Below are positions 24,884 through 34,520 of a stretch of 64,000 bases of DNA, piece by piece; the first letter of the stretch is position 1, and the number at the start of each line of letters is the position of its first letter. This stretch comes from Magnetovibrio blakemorei (GTDB taxonomy: Bacteria; Pseudomonadota; Alphaproteobacteria; Rhodospirillales; Magnetovibrionaceae). The position numbers and the translations under genes are program-made. A model generated the notes under the pieces. The model searched no databases. It worked only from the letters and a program-made list of their open reading frames with translations, and was not told the DNA's origin. The DNA lies in assembly GCF_001746755.1 (NCBI RefSeq), contig NZ_MCGG01000010.1, forward strand, positions 1 through 64,000, written 5' to 3'.

Positions 24884-26476
24884 ATGCACAGTCTAACCGA
24901 AGGCGAAAAATGCGGATTGGAGATCGAGCTGAAGTTCGAGCTGTCCGGGAGCGATGTACGTGCATTGTGTCGTGCTCCTGCGCTGAAAGCGATGATGGTT
25001 GCCCCTGCGCGAACCAAAACCCTGCGCGCTACATATTTTGACACGCCCGACAGCCTTTTGGCGGCGCGTGAATTGTCTTTGCGGGTGCGCAAAGAAAGTC
25101 GCCGTTATGTGCAATGCTTAAAAGCCATGGCCCCCAGTGCTGAGGGAGAGAACGTCACCGGATTTGCGCGCCTGGAATGGGAATGGCCACTGCCGGGACC
25201 GTGCTTGGATTTTTCCCATTTGCGCAACAATGCAGACATTATGGCGTTGTTAGAGGGCATCGAACTGTCCCAGCTCGGCGCCGTTTATTCAACGGATATC
25301 AAACGTCAAAGCCGTGAATTGCGCACCCCGGGCGGAGCCCTTATTCAGTGCGAAATCGATCAAGGCCGGGTTCTGGCGGGCACCCATGAAGCCCCCTTGG
25401 AAGCACCCGTGTATGAGTTGGAACTGGAGCTTGCGTCGGGCGATGAAGGGGAGCTTCTGGCCACCGCAGAGTTGATCGCTTCGCTGGTTCCGGCTCGACT
25501 TTCGGCGCGCACCAAAGCCCAGCGTGGACAGACTTTGGCGGGCGGACAGGGGCATGAATGGGTGAAGGCCCAGATGCCCAAATTGGCCAAGGGGGCGACG
25601 GCTGAAGAGGTCTTGCGCACGTCGGTTATGTCCGGACTCAAACAATTGATGGCCAATGAAGATTGTGTTTTGACGCGGTGCCATATTGAAGGTGTACACC
25701 AGATGCGCGTTGCGCTGCGGCGGGTCCGCTCAGTCATCACCACCTACAAAAAATTGTTACCCAAGGGGTCGTTTGAACATTTGAGCCAAGGCCTAAAGGA
25801 AGCAGGCTTTGCGCTGGGCGCTGCACGGGACTGGGATGTGTTTTTGGATGAAGTGCTGACCAACGTCGAGCGTGGCTTTGACAAAGATCCGGCACTGGCG
25901 GTGATGCGCAGGTACGCCGTGGGCAAACAAGAGCAGGCCTATTGCGACGTGGACGACCTTATTCACTCTCAAGACTATGCAAAACTGTTGACGCAAACGC
26001 TGGTGTGGGTGGCAAGCTCGCCATGGCGACGTGGAGAACCGAACGGCAAGGGCACGGATGCTCTGCAAATCCCCGCGACCAAGGTTGCTCAGCACATTTT
26101 GACCAAGCGCCACGCCCATGTTTTGAAGGCCGGAAAGGGCCTGAAAAACTTGAGCATCGAGCAACGACATATGCTGCGCATTACGCTTAAGAAAGCGCGC
26201 TATGCGGCTGAATTTTTTGCTGAACTTTATTCCCCCAAAAAAGCTCTGCCTTATTTGAAGGCCCTGAAATCCCTGCAGGAAAGTTTGGGCCACTTGAACG
26301 ATTTGGCCACGGCGGAACGTTTGATGGGGGCGTTGATTGCGGACGGCGGGGATGTGGCCGCCTTGCATCGCGCAGCGGGCATGGTTGAAGGCTGGTTCAT
26401 GCACGCGCAAAGCCGGCGTGAGAAAGACTTGCTCAAGGGCTGGAAAGCCTTTCGCGCCGCCAAGACGTTTTGGTGA
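24884..26476 (+). CDS. CYTH and CHAD domain protein (polyphosphate-related)
   Basis: From the ATG at 24884 the protein has 530 residues. A CYTH domain (about 10-205) contains the EIELKFEL (ExExK) motif of triphosphate-binding tunnel enzymes. A CHAD domain (about 230-520) contains VHQMRVALRRVRS and LKKARYAAEFF, histidine- and lysine/arginine-rich helices that bind polyphosphate. Known relatives hydrolyse inorganic triphosphate or sit on polyP granules. A TTG at 24827 is a possible longer start. It converges on uvrA with a 10-base gap. Confidence 0.9.
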   Translation: MHSLTEGEKCGLEIELKFELSGSDVRALCRAPALKAMMVAPARTKTLRATYFDTPDSLLAARELSLRVRKESRRYVQCLKAMAPSAEGENVTGFARLEWEWPLPGPCLDFSHLRNNADIMALLEGIELSQLGAVYSTDIKRQSRELRTPGGALIQCEIDQGRVLAGTHEAPLEAPVYELELELASGDEGELLATAELIASLVPARLSARTKAQRGQTLAGGQGHEWVKAQMPKLAKGATAEEVLRTSVMSGLKQLMANEDCVLTRCHIEGVHQMRVALRRVRSVITTYKKLLPKGSFEHLSQGLKEAGFALGAARDWDVFLDEVLTNVERGFDKDPALAVMRRYAVGKQEQAYCDVDDLIHSQDYAKLLTQTLVWVASSPWRRGEPNGKGTDALQIPATKVAQHILTKRHAHVLKAGKGLKNLSIEQRHMLRITLKKARYAAEFFAELYSPKKALPYLKALKSLQESLGHLNDLATAERLMGALIADGGDVAALHRAAGMVEGWFMHAQSRREKDLLKGWKAFRAAKTFW

Positions 26477-26486
26477 GGCCGATAGC

Positions 26487-29324
26487 TTATTTTTTGCGTT
26501 TTTTCAGATATGGTGCCAAGTAGTGTCCGGTGTAGCTGGCTTTCACCTTGGCGACGTCTTCTGGCGTTCCCTCGGCGACGATTTCACCGCCTTTTGAGCC
26601 GCCTTCCGGTCCCAAATCAATGATCCAGTCGGCGGTTTTGATGACTTCCAAATTGTGCTCAATGACGATCATGGTATTGCCTTGATCGACCAAGGTGTGG
26701 AGCACTTCCAACAGCTTGTTGACGTCGTGAAAATGCAGCCCGGTGGTGGGTTCGTCCAAGATATAGAGGGTTTTTCCGGTGGCCCGGCGGCTGAGCTCTT
26801 TGGCCAGCTTGACTCGCTGGGCTTCGCCACCTGACAAGGTCGTGGCTTGCTGGCCCAAGTGGATGTAGCTTAAGCCCACTTGGTTCAAGGTGGACATCTT
26901 GTCGCGAATGGAAGGCACCGCTTTGAAGAACTCGGCCCCTTCTTCCACCGTCATGTCCAACACGTCGGCGATGGATTTGCCGCGAAATTGGATTTCCAGG
27001 GTTTCTCGGTTGTAGCGCTTGCCTTTACAGACGTCGCATTGGACATAAACGTCGGGCAAAAAGTGCATTTCGATTTTGATGAGGCCATCGCCTTGGCACG
27101 CTTCGCAGCGCCCGCCCTTGACGTTGAAACTGAACCGTCCGGCCTTGTAGCCGCGCCGTTTGGATTCCGGCAAACCCGCAAACCATTCGCGGATCGGCGT
27201 GAAGGCCCCGGTGTAGGTGGCGGGATTTGAACGCGGGGTGCGCCCGATGGGGGATTGGTCGATGTCGACGATCTTGTCGATGTGCTCAATGCCGTCGATG
27301 CGCTCATGGGCCCCGGCGTGCAGACGCGCCCCGTGCAGGCGGCGCGCCAAAGCTTTGTACAAAGTTTCGATCACCAACGACGACTTGCCGCCGCCCGACA
27401 CCCCGGTGACGCAGGTGAACGTGCCCAGCGGAATGTCGACGCTGACGTTCTGCAAGTTGTTGGCTTGGGCGCCAATGATGGAGATGTACTGGCCTTTGCG
27501 CCCAGGGCGACGCTTGGCGGGCAGGGGAACTTCTTGCACGCCGTTCAAATACTGACCCGTCAGACTTTTGGGTTCCGCCATCACCTCTTCGGGCGTGCCC
27601 CGCGCGATGACGTGGCCACCGTGCACACCGGCACCGGGGCCTAAATCCAACAGATAATCGGCGGAGCGAATAGCGTCTTCGTCATGTTCCACAACAATCA
27701 CGGTGTTGCCCAGATCGCGCAGGTGTTTCAAGGTTTCCAGCAAGCGATCATTGTCGCGTTGGTGCAGGCCGATGGACGGCTCATCCAGCACATAGAGAAC
27801 CCCCGTCAGGCCGGAACCGATTTGCGAGGCGAGGCGGATGCGCTGGCTTTCACCCCCCGAAAGTGTGCCCGATGCCCGCGCCAAGGTCAGATATTCCAAC
27901 CCCACATTGACCAAAAACCCAAGGCGGTCATTGATTTCGCGCAAAATCCGCCGGGCGATTTCGCGCTGCTGCTTGGTCATGGTCTTTTCTGCACCCAAGA
28001 ACCACTTGGCCGCTTGCTCAATGGACATGTCGGTGACTTCGGAGACGTTCAGTCCGCCGATTTTGACCGCCAAGGCTTCGGGTTTGAGGCGATGGCCGCC
28101 GCAGGTTTCGCACTTGGTGATGGTTTGGTATTTGCCAAGCTCGTCGCGTACCCAGTTGCTGTCTGTTTCCAGCCAACGGCGCTCCATATTCGGCACCACG
28201 CCTTCAAACGGTTTGGTGACTTGGTAGTTTTTGCGCCCGTCGTCATAGCTCATGGTGACGGCTTCCCCGTTGGTGCCATAGAGCAACCGCTTGTGCACCT
28301 CTTCGCTCAAGTCTGCGTATGGGGTATGCAGATCAAAGCCATAATGGCGGCCTAAGCTGTCGAGGGTTTGCTTGTAATAGGGCGAGCTGGACCCCGCCCA
28401 CGGTGCAATGGCCCCTTGGGCCAGGGTCAGGCGGTCGTCGGGAATCACCAGTTCGGGGTCGAAGTACATTTCCGTGCCCAATCCGTCACAGGCCGGACAG
28501 GCGCCAAACGGGTTGTTGAACGAAAACAGTCGCGGTTCGATTTCGTCGATGGTGAAGCCCGATACCGGGCAGGCGAACTTGGCGGAAAAAGAGGTGCGCT
28601 CGCCGCTGTCGGCGTCTTCCGTGAAGGCCAGACCATCGGCCAACGCCAAGGCGGTTTCAAAGCTGTCGGCCAAGCGGGTCCCTAAGCCTTCTTTGACGCT
28701 GACCCGATCCACCACCACTTCGATGTCGTGTTTGACCTTTTTGTTGAGCGTGGGCACGTCTTCGATGTCATAGACTTGGCCGTCGACTTTGACGCGCTGG
28801 AAGCCCTTTTTGGCCAGTTCTTGCAGCTCTTTTTTGTATTCGCCTTTGCGACCGCGCACAATGGGGGCCAAAAGCAACAGGCGGGTGCCGTCTTTCATAT
28901 CCATCACCCGATCAACCATTTGGCTGACCGTTTGGCTCTCAATGGGCAAGCCGGTGGCGGGGGAATGAGGCACCCCGACTCGTGCCCACAAAAGACGCAT
29001 GTAATCGTAAATTTCCGTCACCGTGCCGACCGTGGAACGGGGATTGCGGCTGGTGGTCTTTTGCTCGATGGAAATGGCCGGGCTGAGGCCTTCGATCCAA
29101 TCCACATCGGGTTTGGACATCAACTCCAGGAACTGACGCGCATAGGCCGACAGACTTTCCACATAACGGCGCTGGCCTTCGGCGTAGATGGTGTCAAATG
29201 CCAGAGACGACTTGCCGGAACCGGACAAGCCCGTAATCACAACCAGTTTGTCGCGGGGAATCTTGACCTCGATATTTTTCAGATTGTGTTCGCGCGCACC
29301 GCTGACATGAATAAATTCGTGCAT
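26487..29324 (-). CDS. uvrA: excinuclease ABC subunit A
   Basis: The 945-residue protein has two ABC ATPase halves: Walker [10 protein letters not shown] near residue 32 and GVSGGGKSS near 640, ABC signatures TLSGGESQR and TLSGGEAQR, and two zinc fingers. It recognises bulky DNA damage and loads UvrB in nucleotide excision repair. The first zinc finger reads CPVSG instead of CPxCG, which I know from other alphaproteobacterial UvrA proteins. The ssb gene that often lies next to it is absent. Confidence 0.98.
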   Translation of the reverse strand: MHEFIHVSGAREHNLKNIEVKIPRDKLVVITGLSGSGKSSLAFDTIYAEGQRRYVESLSAYARQFLELMSKPDVDWIEGLSPAISIEQKTTSRNPRSTVGTVTEIYDYMRLLWARVGVPHSPATGLPIESQTVSQMVDRVMDMKDGTRLLLLAPIVRGRKGEYKKELQELAKKGFQRVKVDGQVYDIEDVPTLNKKVKHDIEVVVDRVSVKEGLGTRLADSFETALALADGLAFTEDADSGERTSFSAKFACPVSGFTIDEIEPRLFSFNNPFGACPACDGLGTEMYFDPELVIPDDRLTLAQGAIAPWAGSSSPYYKQTLDSLGRHYGFDLHTPYADLSEEVHKRLLYGTNGEAVTMSYDDGRKNYQVTKPFEGVVPNMERRWLETDSNWVRDELGKYQTITKCETCGGHRLKPEALAVKIGGLNVSEVTDMSIEQAAKWFLGAEKTMTKQQREIARRILREINDRLGFLVNVGLEYLTLARASGTLSGGESQRIRLASQIGSGLTGVLYVLDEPSIGLHQRDNDRLLETLKHLRDLGNTVIVVEHDEDAIRSADYLLDLGPGAGVHGGHVIARGTPEEVMAEPKSLTGQYLNGVQEVPLPAKRRPGRKGQYISIIGAQANNLQNVSVDIPLGTFTCVTGVSGGGKSSLVIETLYKALARRLHGARLHAGAHERIDGIEHIDKIVDIDQSPIGRTPRSNPATYTGAFTPIREWFAGLPESKRRGYKAGRFSFNVKGGRCEACQGDGLIKIEMHFLPDVYVQCDVCKGKRYNRETLEIQFRGKSIADVLDMTVEEGAEFFKAVPSIRDKMSTLNQVGLSYIHLGQQATTLSGGEAQRVKLAKELSRRATGKTLYILDEPTTGLHFHDVNKLLEVLHTLVDQGNTMIVIEHNLEVIKTADWIIDLGPEGGSKGGEIVAEGTPEDVAKVKASYTGHYLAPYLKKRKK

Positions 29325-29627
29325 GGTTTATATCATCATCTTGTCGGTTTCGGAGGGGGTGCGCTTATCGCGCGTTGGAGGCATTGTAAGCCAGATGTAG
29401 CCTTATGTGGGGCAGGCGTAAAGGGGACACAAGGCACAAACTGCCCCAATCTGCGGAATGTTTTAAAAAGCACTGGATTTACAGTCCTTAAATGAGGAGA
29501 ATACCAGAATGTGGGTAGGGGCTGGGGTACAAGCGGTCAACTTGTCTCGGCAAATGTCGAAAACACTTCTCGTCAAAGATAAGCTCTTGCGGGTTCGAGA
29601 GATTGCCACTTTGAGTGTAGGGATTAT
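29325..29627. other. intergenic gap between uvrA and the response regulator
   Basis: These 303 bases separate divergent genes and must hold both promoters. I see no coding frame, tRNA, clear LexA-type GTTC/GAAC box or convincing -35/-10 pair. Confidence 0.5.
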
Positions 29628-30191
29628 ATGTCGGATTATAACCTGTCACGACTGAACTTCTTAATTGTCGATGATAACAAGCATATGCGGGCCTTGGTGA
29701 AGAGCATCTTGCACGCCCTTGGGGTTAAGAATGTTCTGGAAGCTTCAGACGGTGCTGACGCCTTTAAAGAACTTCGCCATTTTCCCGCTGACGTGATCAT
29801 TTGCGACTGGAATATGGCTCCTTTGGATGGCCTCGATTTCGTGCGTATGGTGCGCACGGGCTCCGACAGCCCCAATCCTTTTGTTCCCATCATCATGTTG
29901 ACCGGACACACGGAAATGAATCGGGTGATGGAAGCGCGCGATTGCGGCGTTCATGAATTTCTCGCCAAGCCGATTTCCGCTAAAAAACTCTATTCCCGCA
30001 TTCGTTCGATTATTGAAAACCCCCGTTCATTCGTGCGCGCGGGCATGTATTTTGGTCCCGATAGACGCCGCAAAACCTTGGCAAATTACAATGGTCCAGA
30101 ACGGCGTAAGGATGAAATGGAAGATGCAGGCGGTAGCACCGAGGGGGCAGAGTTGTCTCAAGATGAAATCAATGCGTTGTTGAACGGCTAG
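29628..30191 (+). CDS. single-domain response regulator with FliM-like C-terminal peptide
   Basis: The 187 residues contain a complete receiver domain (10-130) with acidic pocket (VDDN), phospho-acceptor D60, T92 and K114. There is no DNA-binding or enzymatic output domain. The tail has two GP-D/E-RR motifs (143-147 and 156-160) and ends in LSQDEINALLNG (176-187), which matches the conserved N-terminal peptide of the flagellar switch protein FliM that binds phosphorylated CheY. AGGG precedes the ATG. A histidine phosphotransferase gene lies 180 bases downstream, so the two probably form a phosphorelay module. Confidence 0.9.
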   Translation: MSDYNLSRLNFLIVDDNKHMRALVKSILHALGVKNVLEASDGADAFKELRHFPADVIICDWNMAPLDGLDFVRMVRTGSDSPNPFVPIIMLTGHTEMNRVMEARDCGVHEFLAKPISAKKLYSRIRSIIENPRSFVRAGMYFGPDRRRKTLANYNGPERRKDEMEDAGGSTEGAELSQDEINALLNG

Positions 30192-30370
30192 AGTTCGCAA
30201 AGAAATAATCATATATTTGTGGAATGCCGTGACAAAAGCCTTAAATCTTTACGGAGATGTCATAAATTCCCCAGTAAGGTATGTGATGGAAAGCGACTAA
30301 ACAGAACACTTTTGAGGCGAATTTAGCCCATTGGACCTCAGTTCAGCATAGAAGTGCATAGGAATCTCCG

Positions 30371-30871
30371 ATGTCAGACGACACACCAGAAAAAGAATCA
30401 ACCAAGGCCCAGGTGATCAATCCACCACGAACGCTGCAAGGCAAGGTGGAGAAGGGCGGTCCCGGCGCGGTTGACTTAGAAGCGTTGGCCCGGGCGGAAA
30501 GTGTTATCGCTAACCTTGCCGATGATTATCTCGATTGGGTGAAAGAAGATTTGGTGCGCCTTGAAGCGGCTTATGATCATCTGCAAAAGGGCAGTGACGA
30601 CGTCAAGGCTGACTTGGATGTGATTTTTCAGATTGCTCATGACATGAAGGGACAAGGCGGCAGCTTTGGCTACGATTTGATGACGGCGGTTGGTGATCAC
30701 TTGTGTCGATTGGTCGAGAAGATGGAAAAAGCCGGCCCCCGTGAAGTGATGATGGTGCGCGTGCACATTGATGCTATGCGTGTGATCATCACCAAAGGTC
30801 TCAAAGGTGACGGCGGTAATGAAGGACGTCAGCTGCTGATGGGGCTGACTTTGGTCGGCGGTAAAGTCTAA
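30371..30871 (+). CDS. Hpt-domain phosphotransfer protein
   Basis: The 166-residue protein has a helical Hpt domain (about 40-145) with the phosphorylation motif HDMKGQGGSFG, the acceptor being H90. The first 35 residues look disordered. It has no kinase domain, so it should shuttle phosphate between a kinase and a receiver, most simply the upstream regulator. Its C-terminus ends in a short Gly-rich tail. A strong terminator follows. Confidence 0.88.
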   Translation: MSDDTPEKESTKAQVINPPRTLQGKVEKGGPGAVDLEALARAESVIANLADDYLDWVKEDLVRLEAAYDHLQKGSDDVKADLDVIFQIAHDMKGQGGSFGYDLMTAVGDHLCRLVEKMEKAGPREVMMVRVHIDAMRVIITKGLKGDGGNEGRQLLMGLTLVGGKV

Positions 30872-30910
30872 GTCGTCTTTTTTTGAACGCCCTTTTAAAA
30901 CCCGCTTCTA

Positions 30911-30940
30911 AACCCCGCCTCCGTTTTGGCGGGGTTTTTC
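30911..30940 (+). terminator. rho-independent terminator after the Hpt gene
   Basis: AACCCCGCC (30911-30919) pairs with GGCGGGGTT (30928-30936) around a TCCGTTTT loop and is followed by TTT. Confidence 0.88.
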
Positions 30941-30941
30941 G

Positions 30942-31493
30942 TTAGCCATTGAGGCGTTCGCGAAAGGCTTCCAACCACTCCAAATGGGCTTCCAGCTGAT
31001 CGATGTCATGGTCCAGCCACGCCAATAAATACCCGGCATCTTTGCAGTGGTGGGTGCGCAGGTCGTCCAGGCGGGCCAGCTCCGTATCGCAATTTTCTAT
31101 CAGCAAATCGACTTGTTCGCGCTGACCTCTGGGATCCAAAAGATGGAGAAAACGCAGCTTTAAGGTGGTGATGAGTTTGTTGACCTCACCCCCCGCCGAG
31201 CGAATGCGCGACGTCATCAAGGCTTTGAGTTCAGCGGTACCACTTTCCGTCAGGCGCAGTCGGGCGTCGTCTTCCATACCCAGGCCATCGATGGGTTCAA
31301 CCAGCCCTTCGAATTTCAACAACTCAATGGATGTGCCCATGATGTCCAAAGACGGACCGGTGATGCGGCTGGTAAAATGGCGGATGGCGCTGGCCAACTC
31401 ACTGTAGCGCAGAGGATCAGACGCAAGCGCAAGTGTGCCGAGAGCACACAAACGGATGGCTTCCTTGGGCGTCAGGGTGTTGTCAGCAAACAT
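30942..31493 (-). CDS. PadR-like winged-helix regulator
   Basis: From the ATG at 31493 the protein has 183 residues: an N-terminal winged-helix segment (about 5-90, with LKFEGLVEPIDGLG and RLTESGTAEL typical of the wing and following helix) and a long helical C-terminal region ending in a leucine-heptad-like stretch (LDHDIDQLEAHLEWLEAF), as in PadR-type dimerisation domains. The frame is open to 31568 and the start is uncertain. The target is unknown; it ends just beyond the Hpt terminator. Confidence 0.7.
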   Translation of the reverse strand: MFADNTLTPKEAIRLCALGTLALASDPLRYSELASAIRHFTSRITGPSLDIMGTSIELLKFEGLVEPIDGLGMEDDARLRLTESGTAELKALMTSRIRSAGGEVNKLITTLKLRFLHLLDPRGQREQVDLLIENCDTELARLDDLRTHHCKDAGYLLAWLDHDIDQLEAHLEWLEAFRERLNG

Positions 31494-31577
31494 GGCGGGG
31501 CGCACATCTCCGTGAGAATCGCTGTCAGTATAACGAAGTGAGGTTAGCGGGTCACGCGGTGCTCTCAAGACATTTCA

Positions 31578-31616
31578 AACACAAACGGCGGTTCAAGGGG
31601 AACCGCCGTTTGTGTT
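31578..31616 (-). terminator. 17-base-pair hairpin after hemA
   Basis: AACACAAACGGCGGTTC (31578-31594) and GAACCGCCGTTTGTGTT (31600-31616) are perfectly complementary with a five-base loop. It lies just past the hemA stop, so it is probably its terminator. The T-run on the minus strand is short. Confidence 0.7.
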
Positions 31617-31634
31617 CTTTAAAAGGCCCAATTT

Positions 31635-32846
31635 CTAAGCCGCGTCTTTTAAACCCAAACGTCCCCAGACCTCTTTGATCGCTTCAATCAGGTGATCGAA
31701 GTGCGCATCGGTGTGGTGCGGGGTAGGGGTGAAACGCAGGCGTTCCTTGCCGCGTTCGACGGTCGGGTAGTTGATGGGCTGCACATAAATGTTGTGGCGT
31801 TCCATCAAATCGTCGGAAGCCTGTTTGCACAGCACCGCATCGCCGACCAGAACGGGTACAATGTGGCTGACGCTGTCCATCACCGGAATGCCCGCATCGC
31901 GGAATCGCTGTTTCAGGGTGGCGGCGCGTTCTTGATGACGTTCGCGCAGTTCATTGTGGTTTTTCAAGTGGTTTACGTTGGCGCGCGCCGCTGCGGCAAC
32001 GGCGGGCGGCATGGAGCTGGAAAAGATAAACCCAGTGCCGTAAGAGCGGACAAAGTCACACATGGACTGGCTGCCCGCAATGTAACCGCCAATAACGCCA
32101 AAGGCTTTGGCCAATGTGCCTTGAATGATGGTGATGCGGTCCATCACGCCGTCGCGTTCGGCAACGCCAGCACCGCGGGTGCCGTATAGACCCACGGCGT
32201 GGACTTCGTCCAGGAACGTCATAGCACCGTATTTATCGGCCAGATCGCAGATTTCCTTGATCGGAGAAATGTCGCCGTCCATGGAATAGACGCTTTCAAA
32301 AGCGATCATTTTGGGTCTTGCCGGATCAATGGATTTGAGGACATTTTCCAAGTCTTCAAGATCGTTGTGGCGAAACAGATGTTTTTCCGCGCGGGAATGG
32401 CGGATGCCTTCGATCATGGAATTGTGGTTTTTACTATCTGATACGATGATGCAGCCGGGGATCATGGCCCCAACCGTCGACAGCGTCGTCATGTTGGCGA
32501 TCCACCCCGATTGAAACAGCAAAGCGCTTTCGGTTTGGTGCAGGTCAGCCAGTTCGGCTTCCAGCAAAACGTGTTCGTGCATGGTTCCGGAAATGTTGCG
32601 GGTGCCACCGGCACCGACCCCATAGCCCGCGGCAACATCTTGCATAGCCTTGATGGCGTCAGGATTTTGCCCCATGCCCATATAGTCGTTGGAACACCAC
32701 ACTGTGATTTCTTTGACCGTATCGTCTTTGTGCACGTAAGCCGTCGGGAATTTACCCGCTTGGCGTTGAATGTCGGCAAAAACACGATACCGACCTTCGG
32801 CCTTCAATTCGGCAATTTTGTCGGTAAAGAATTGCTCGTAGTTCAT
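31635..32846 (-). CDS. hemA: 5-aminolevulinate synthase
   Basis: The 403-residue PLP enzyme shows the ALAS pattern: [11 protein letters not shown] near residue 50, [10 protein letters not shown], a [10 protein letters not shown] segment and the PLP lysine in [11 protein letters not shown]. It condenses glycine and succinyl-CoA, the first step of haem synthesis in alphaproteobacteria (C4 pathway). AGGA precedes the ATG. No other haem gene is adjacent; hemN is about 17 kb downstream in the window. Confidence 0.97.
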   Translation of the reverse strand: MNYEQFFTDKIAELKAEGRYRVFADIQRQAGKFPTAYVHKDDTVKEITVWCSNDYMGMGQNPDAIKAMQDVAAGYGVGAGGTRNISGTMHEHVLLEAELADLHQTESALLFQSGWIANMTTLSTVGAMIPGCIIVSDSKNHNSMIEGIRHSRAEKHLFRHNDLEDLENVLKSIDPARPKMIAFESVYSMDGDISPIKEICDLADKYGAMTFLDEVHAVGLYGTRGAGVAERDGVMDRITIIQGTLAKAFGVIGGYIAGSQSMCDFVRSYGTGFIFSSSMPPAVAAAARANVNHLKNHNELRERHQERAATLKQRFRDAGIPVMDSVSHIVPVLVGDAVLCKQASDDLMERHNIYVQPINYPTVERGKERLRFTPTPHHTDAHFDHLIEAIKEVWGRLGLKDAA

Positions 32847-33030
32847 GTAGTCCTCCCATAGGGCAAGGCCGCTTTATAGGTATAGTGCGGGTTGTTGACC
32901 GCTCTTGGCGCCTGCTTCATTTTTTGTTGCGCCTATCTTACTCGAATCGAAGGATTTAAGGCAAGATTCCGCACTCAAAAGAGTGTAATTTTTCGAACAT
33001 TGGCGTCCCATTGGGGCGGAAATGGGGCGT

Positions 33031-34422
33031 TTAAGGGGCAAAATGGCCCTCAACTTGTAGCCATTCCAAGGTTTGATCCAGAGCTTTGGCAAATCCCGCC
33101 AGCATTTCGGCAATTTCATCCCGGCTGATGATCAAGGGCGGTGAAAAGGCCAGGCTGTCGCCCATGGCCCGTCCGATGACCCCATTGTTCTGCAAAAATT
33201 TCGCGCACTTCATACCGACGCCCAGCTTGGGGTCGAAGCTTTCGCGGGTGGTTTTGTTTTTGACCAGTTCAACCGCCGCGACCAAACCGACGCCGCGTAC
33301 TTCGCCAACCAGCGGATGGGATTTGAATGCCGCCAGTCCCGTTTGAAAGGCCGGGGAAATGTCTTGCACGGTGGAAACGATGTCGCGCTCTTCATAAATT
33401 TTGAGGGTTTCCAGCGCCACCGCACAGGCCACCGGGTGTCCGCCATAAGTATATCCGTGACCAAATACGCCCAGTTTTTCGCTTTGTTTGACCATATCGG
33501 CAAAAATTTCGTCACTGACCATCAGGGCTGAAATGGGCATGTAGGCCGAAGACAGGGCCTTGGCCATGGTCATCATGTCTGGTTTCAAGTCATACGTTTG
33601 ACTGCCCCACATATTGCCGGTGCGGCCAAACCCACAGATCACTTCGTCCGCAATCAGCAAGATGTCGTATTTTTTCAAAACCGCCTGGATTTTTTCAAAG
33701 TACGTGGCGGGAGGGACGATCACGCCGCCAGCCCCCATAACGGGTTCGGCAAACATGGCGGCGATGGTGTCGGGACCTTCACTGAGAATCAATTGCTCCA
33801 ACTCATCGGCGCGGCGGGTTGCGAACTCTTGCTCGCTTTCGCCCTCTTGACCGAAGCGATAATAATGCGGGCAGCCGGTGCGCAGAACCCCGGGGATCGG
33901 CAGATCGAAATCGTTTTGACAGGCCGGCAGACCCGTCAGGCTGGCGCTGGCGATGGTGACGCCGTGATAGGCCTTTTCCCGGGCGATGACTTTTTTCTTG
34001 AGCGGTTTGCCGCGCGCATTGTTGATGTACCACACCAATTTGAGCGCCGTGTCGACGGCTTCCGATCCAGAGTTGGCAAAAAACACCTTGCCCATTTTGA
34101 CCGGGGCCAGCGCCAAAAGCCGTTCCGCCAAATCCACCGTGACGTCGGGAACTTTGTGGGTGAACGAATGATAAAAGGGCAGGCGGCTCATGGCTTCGGT
34201 GGCGGCCGTGACGAGGCGCTTTTCACTCCACCCCAACGAGGTACACCACAACCCGGCCATGGCTTCAATATAGGGCGTCCCGTCTTCGCCGAAGACGCGC
34301 ACACCTTCGCCGCGGCTGATCACCAATGGTCCCGTATCTTGGTGGACTTTGAGATTGGTATAGGGGTGAATGAGCGTCTCAATGTCGCGCTGTGCGGTCG
34401 AATTCGGCAATGATGGAGGCAT
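33031..34422 (-). CDS. class III (omega) aminotransferase
   Basis: The ATG at 34422 follows AAGG and gives 463 residues. Class III features are visible: FFANSGSEAVDTALK, the YHGVTIASASLTG region, LLIADEVICGFGRTG, and the PLP lysine in TMAKALSS. Such enzymes move amino groups from omega-amino acids or diamines (beta-alanine, GABA, putrescine) to pyruvate or similar acceptors. The exact substrate cannot be read. The frame extends upstream to 34485 but without family support. Confidence 0.92.
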   Translation of the reverse strand: MPPSLPNSTAQRDIETLIHPYTNLKVHQDTGPLVISRGEGVRVFGEDGTPYIEAMAGLWCTSLGWSEKRLVTAATEAMSRLPFYHSFTHKVPDVTVDLAERLLALAPVKMGKVFFANSGSEAVDTALKLVWYINNARGKPLKKKVIAREKAYHGVTIASASLTGLPACQNDFDLPIPGVLRTGCPHYYRFGQEGESEQEFATRRADELEQLILSEGPDTIAAMFAEPVMGAGGVIVPPATYFEKIQAVLKKYDILLIADEVICGFGRTGNMWGSQTYDLKPDMMTMAKALSSAYMPISALMVSDEIFADMVKQSEKLGVFGHGYTYGGHPVACAVALETLKIYEERDIVSTVQDISPAFQTGLAAFKSHPLVGEVRGVGLVAAVELVKNKTTRESFDPKLGVGMKCAKFLQNNGVIGRAMGDSLAFSPPLIISRDEIAEMLAGFAKALDQTLEWLQVEGHFAP

Positions 34423-34520
34423 GGTGAGCCTTGTGACAAAGTGTTGCAGATGGGTTGAAGAGACCCTGACCCTAGCTTCTGCCATCGGGTCAGGCAGTGC
34501 AATCCTTTTCCGTATCCGCG

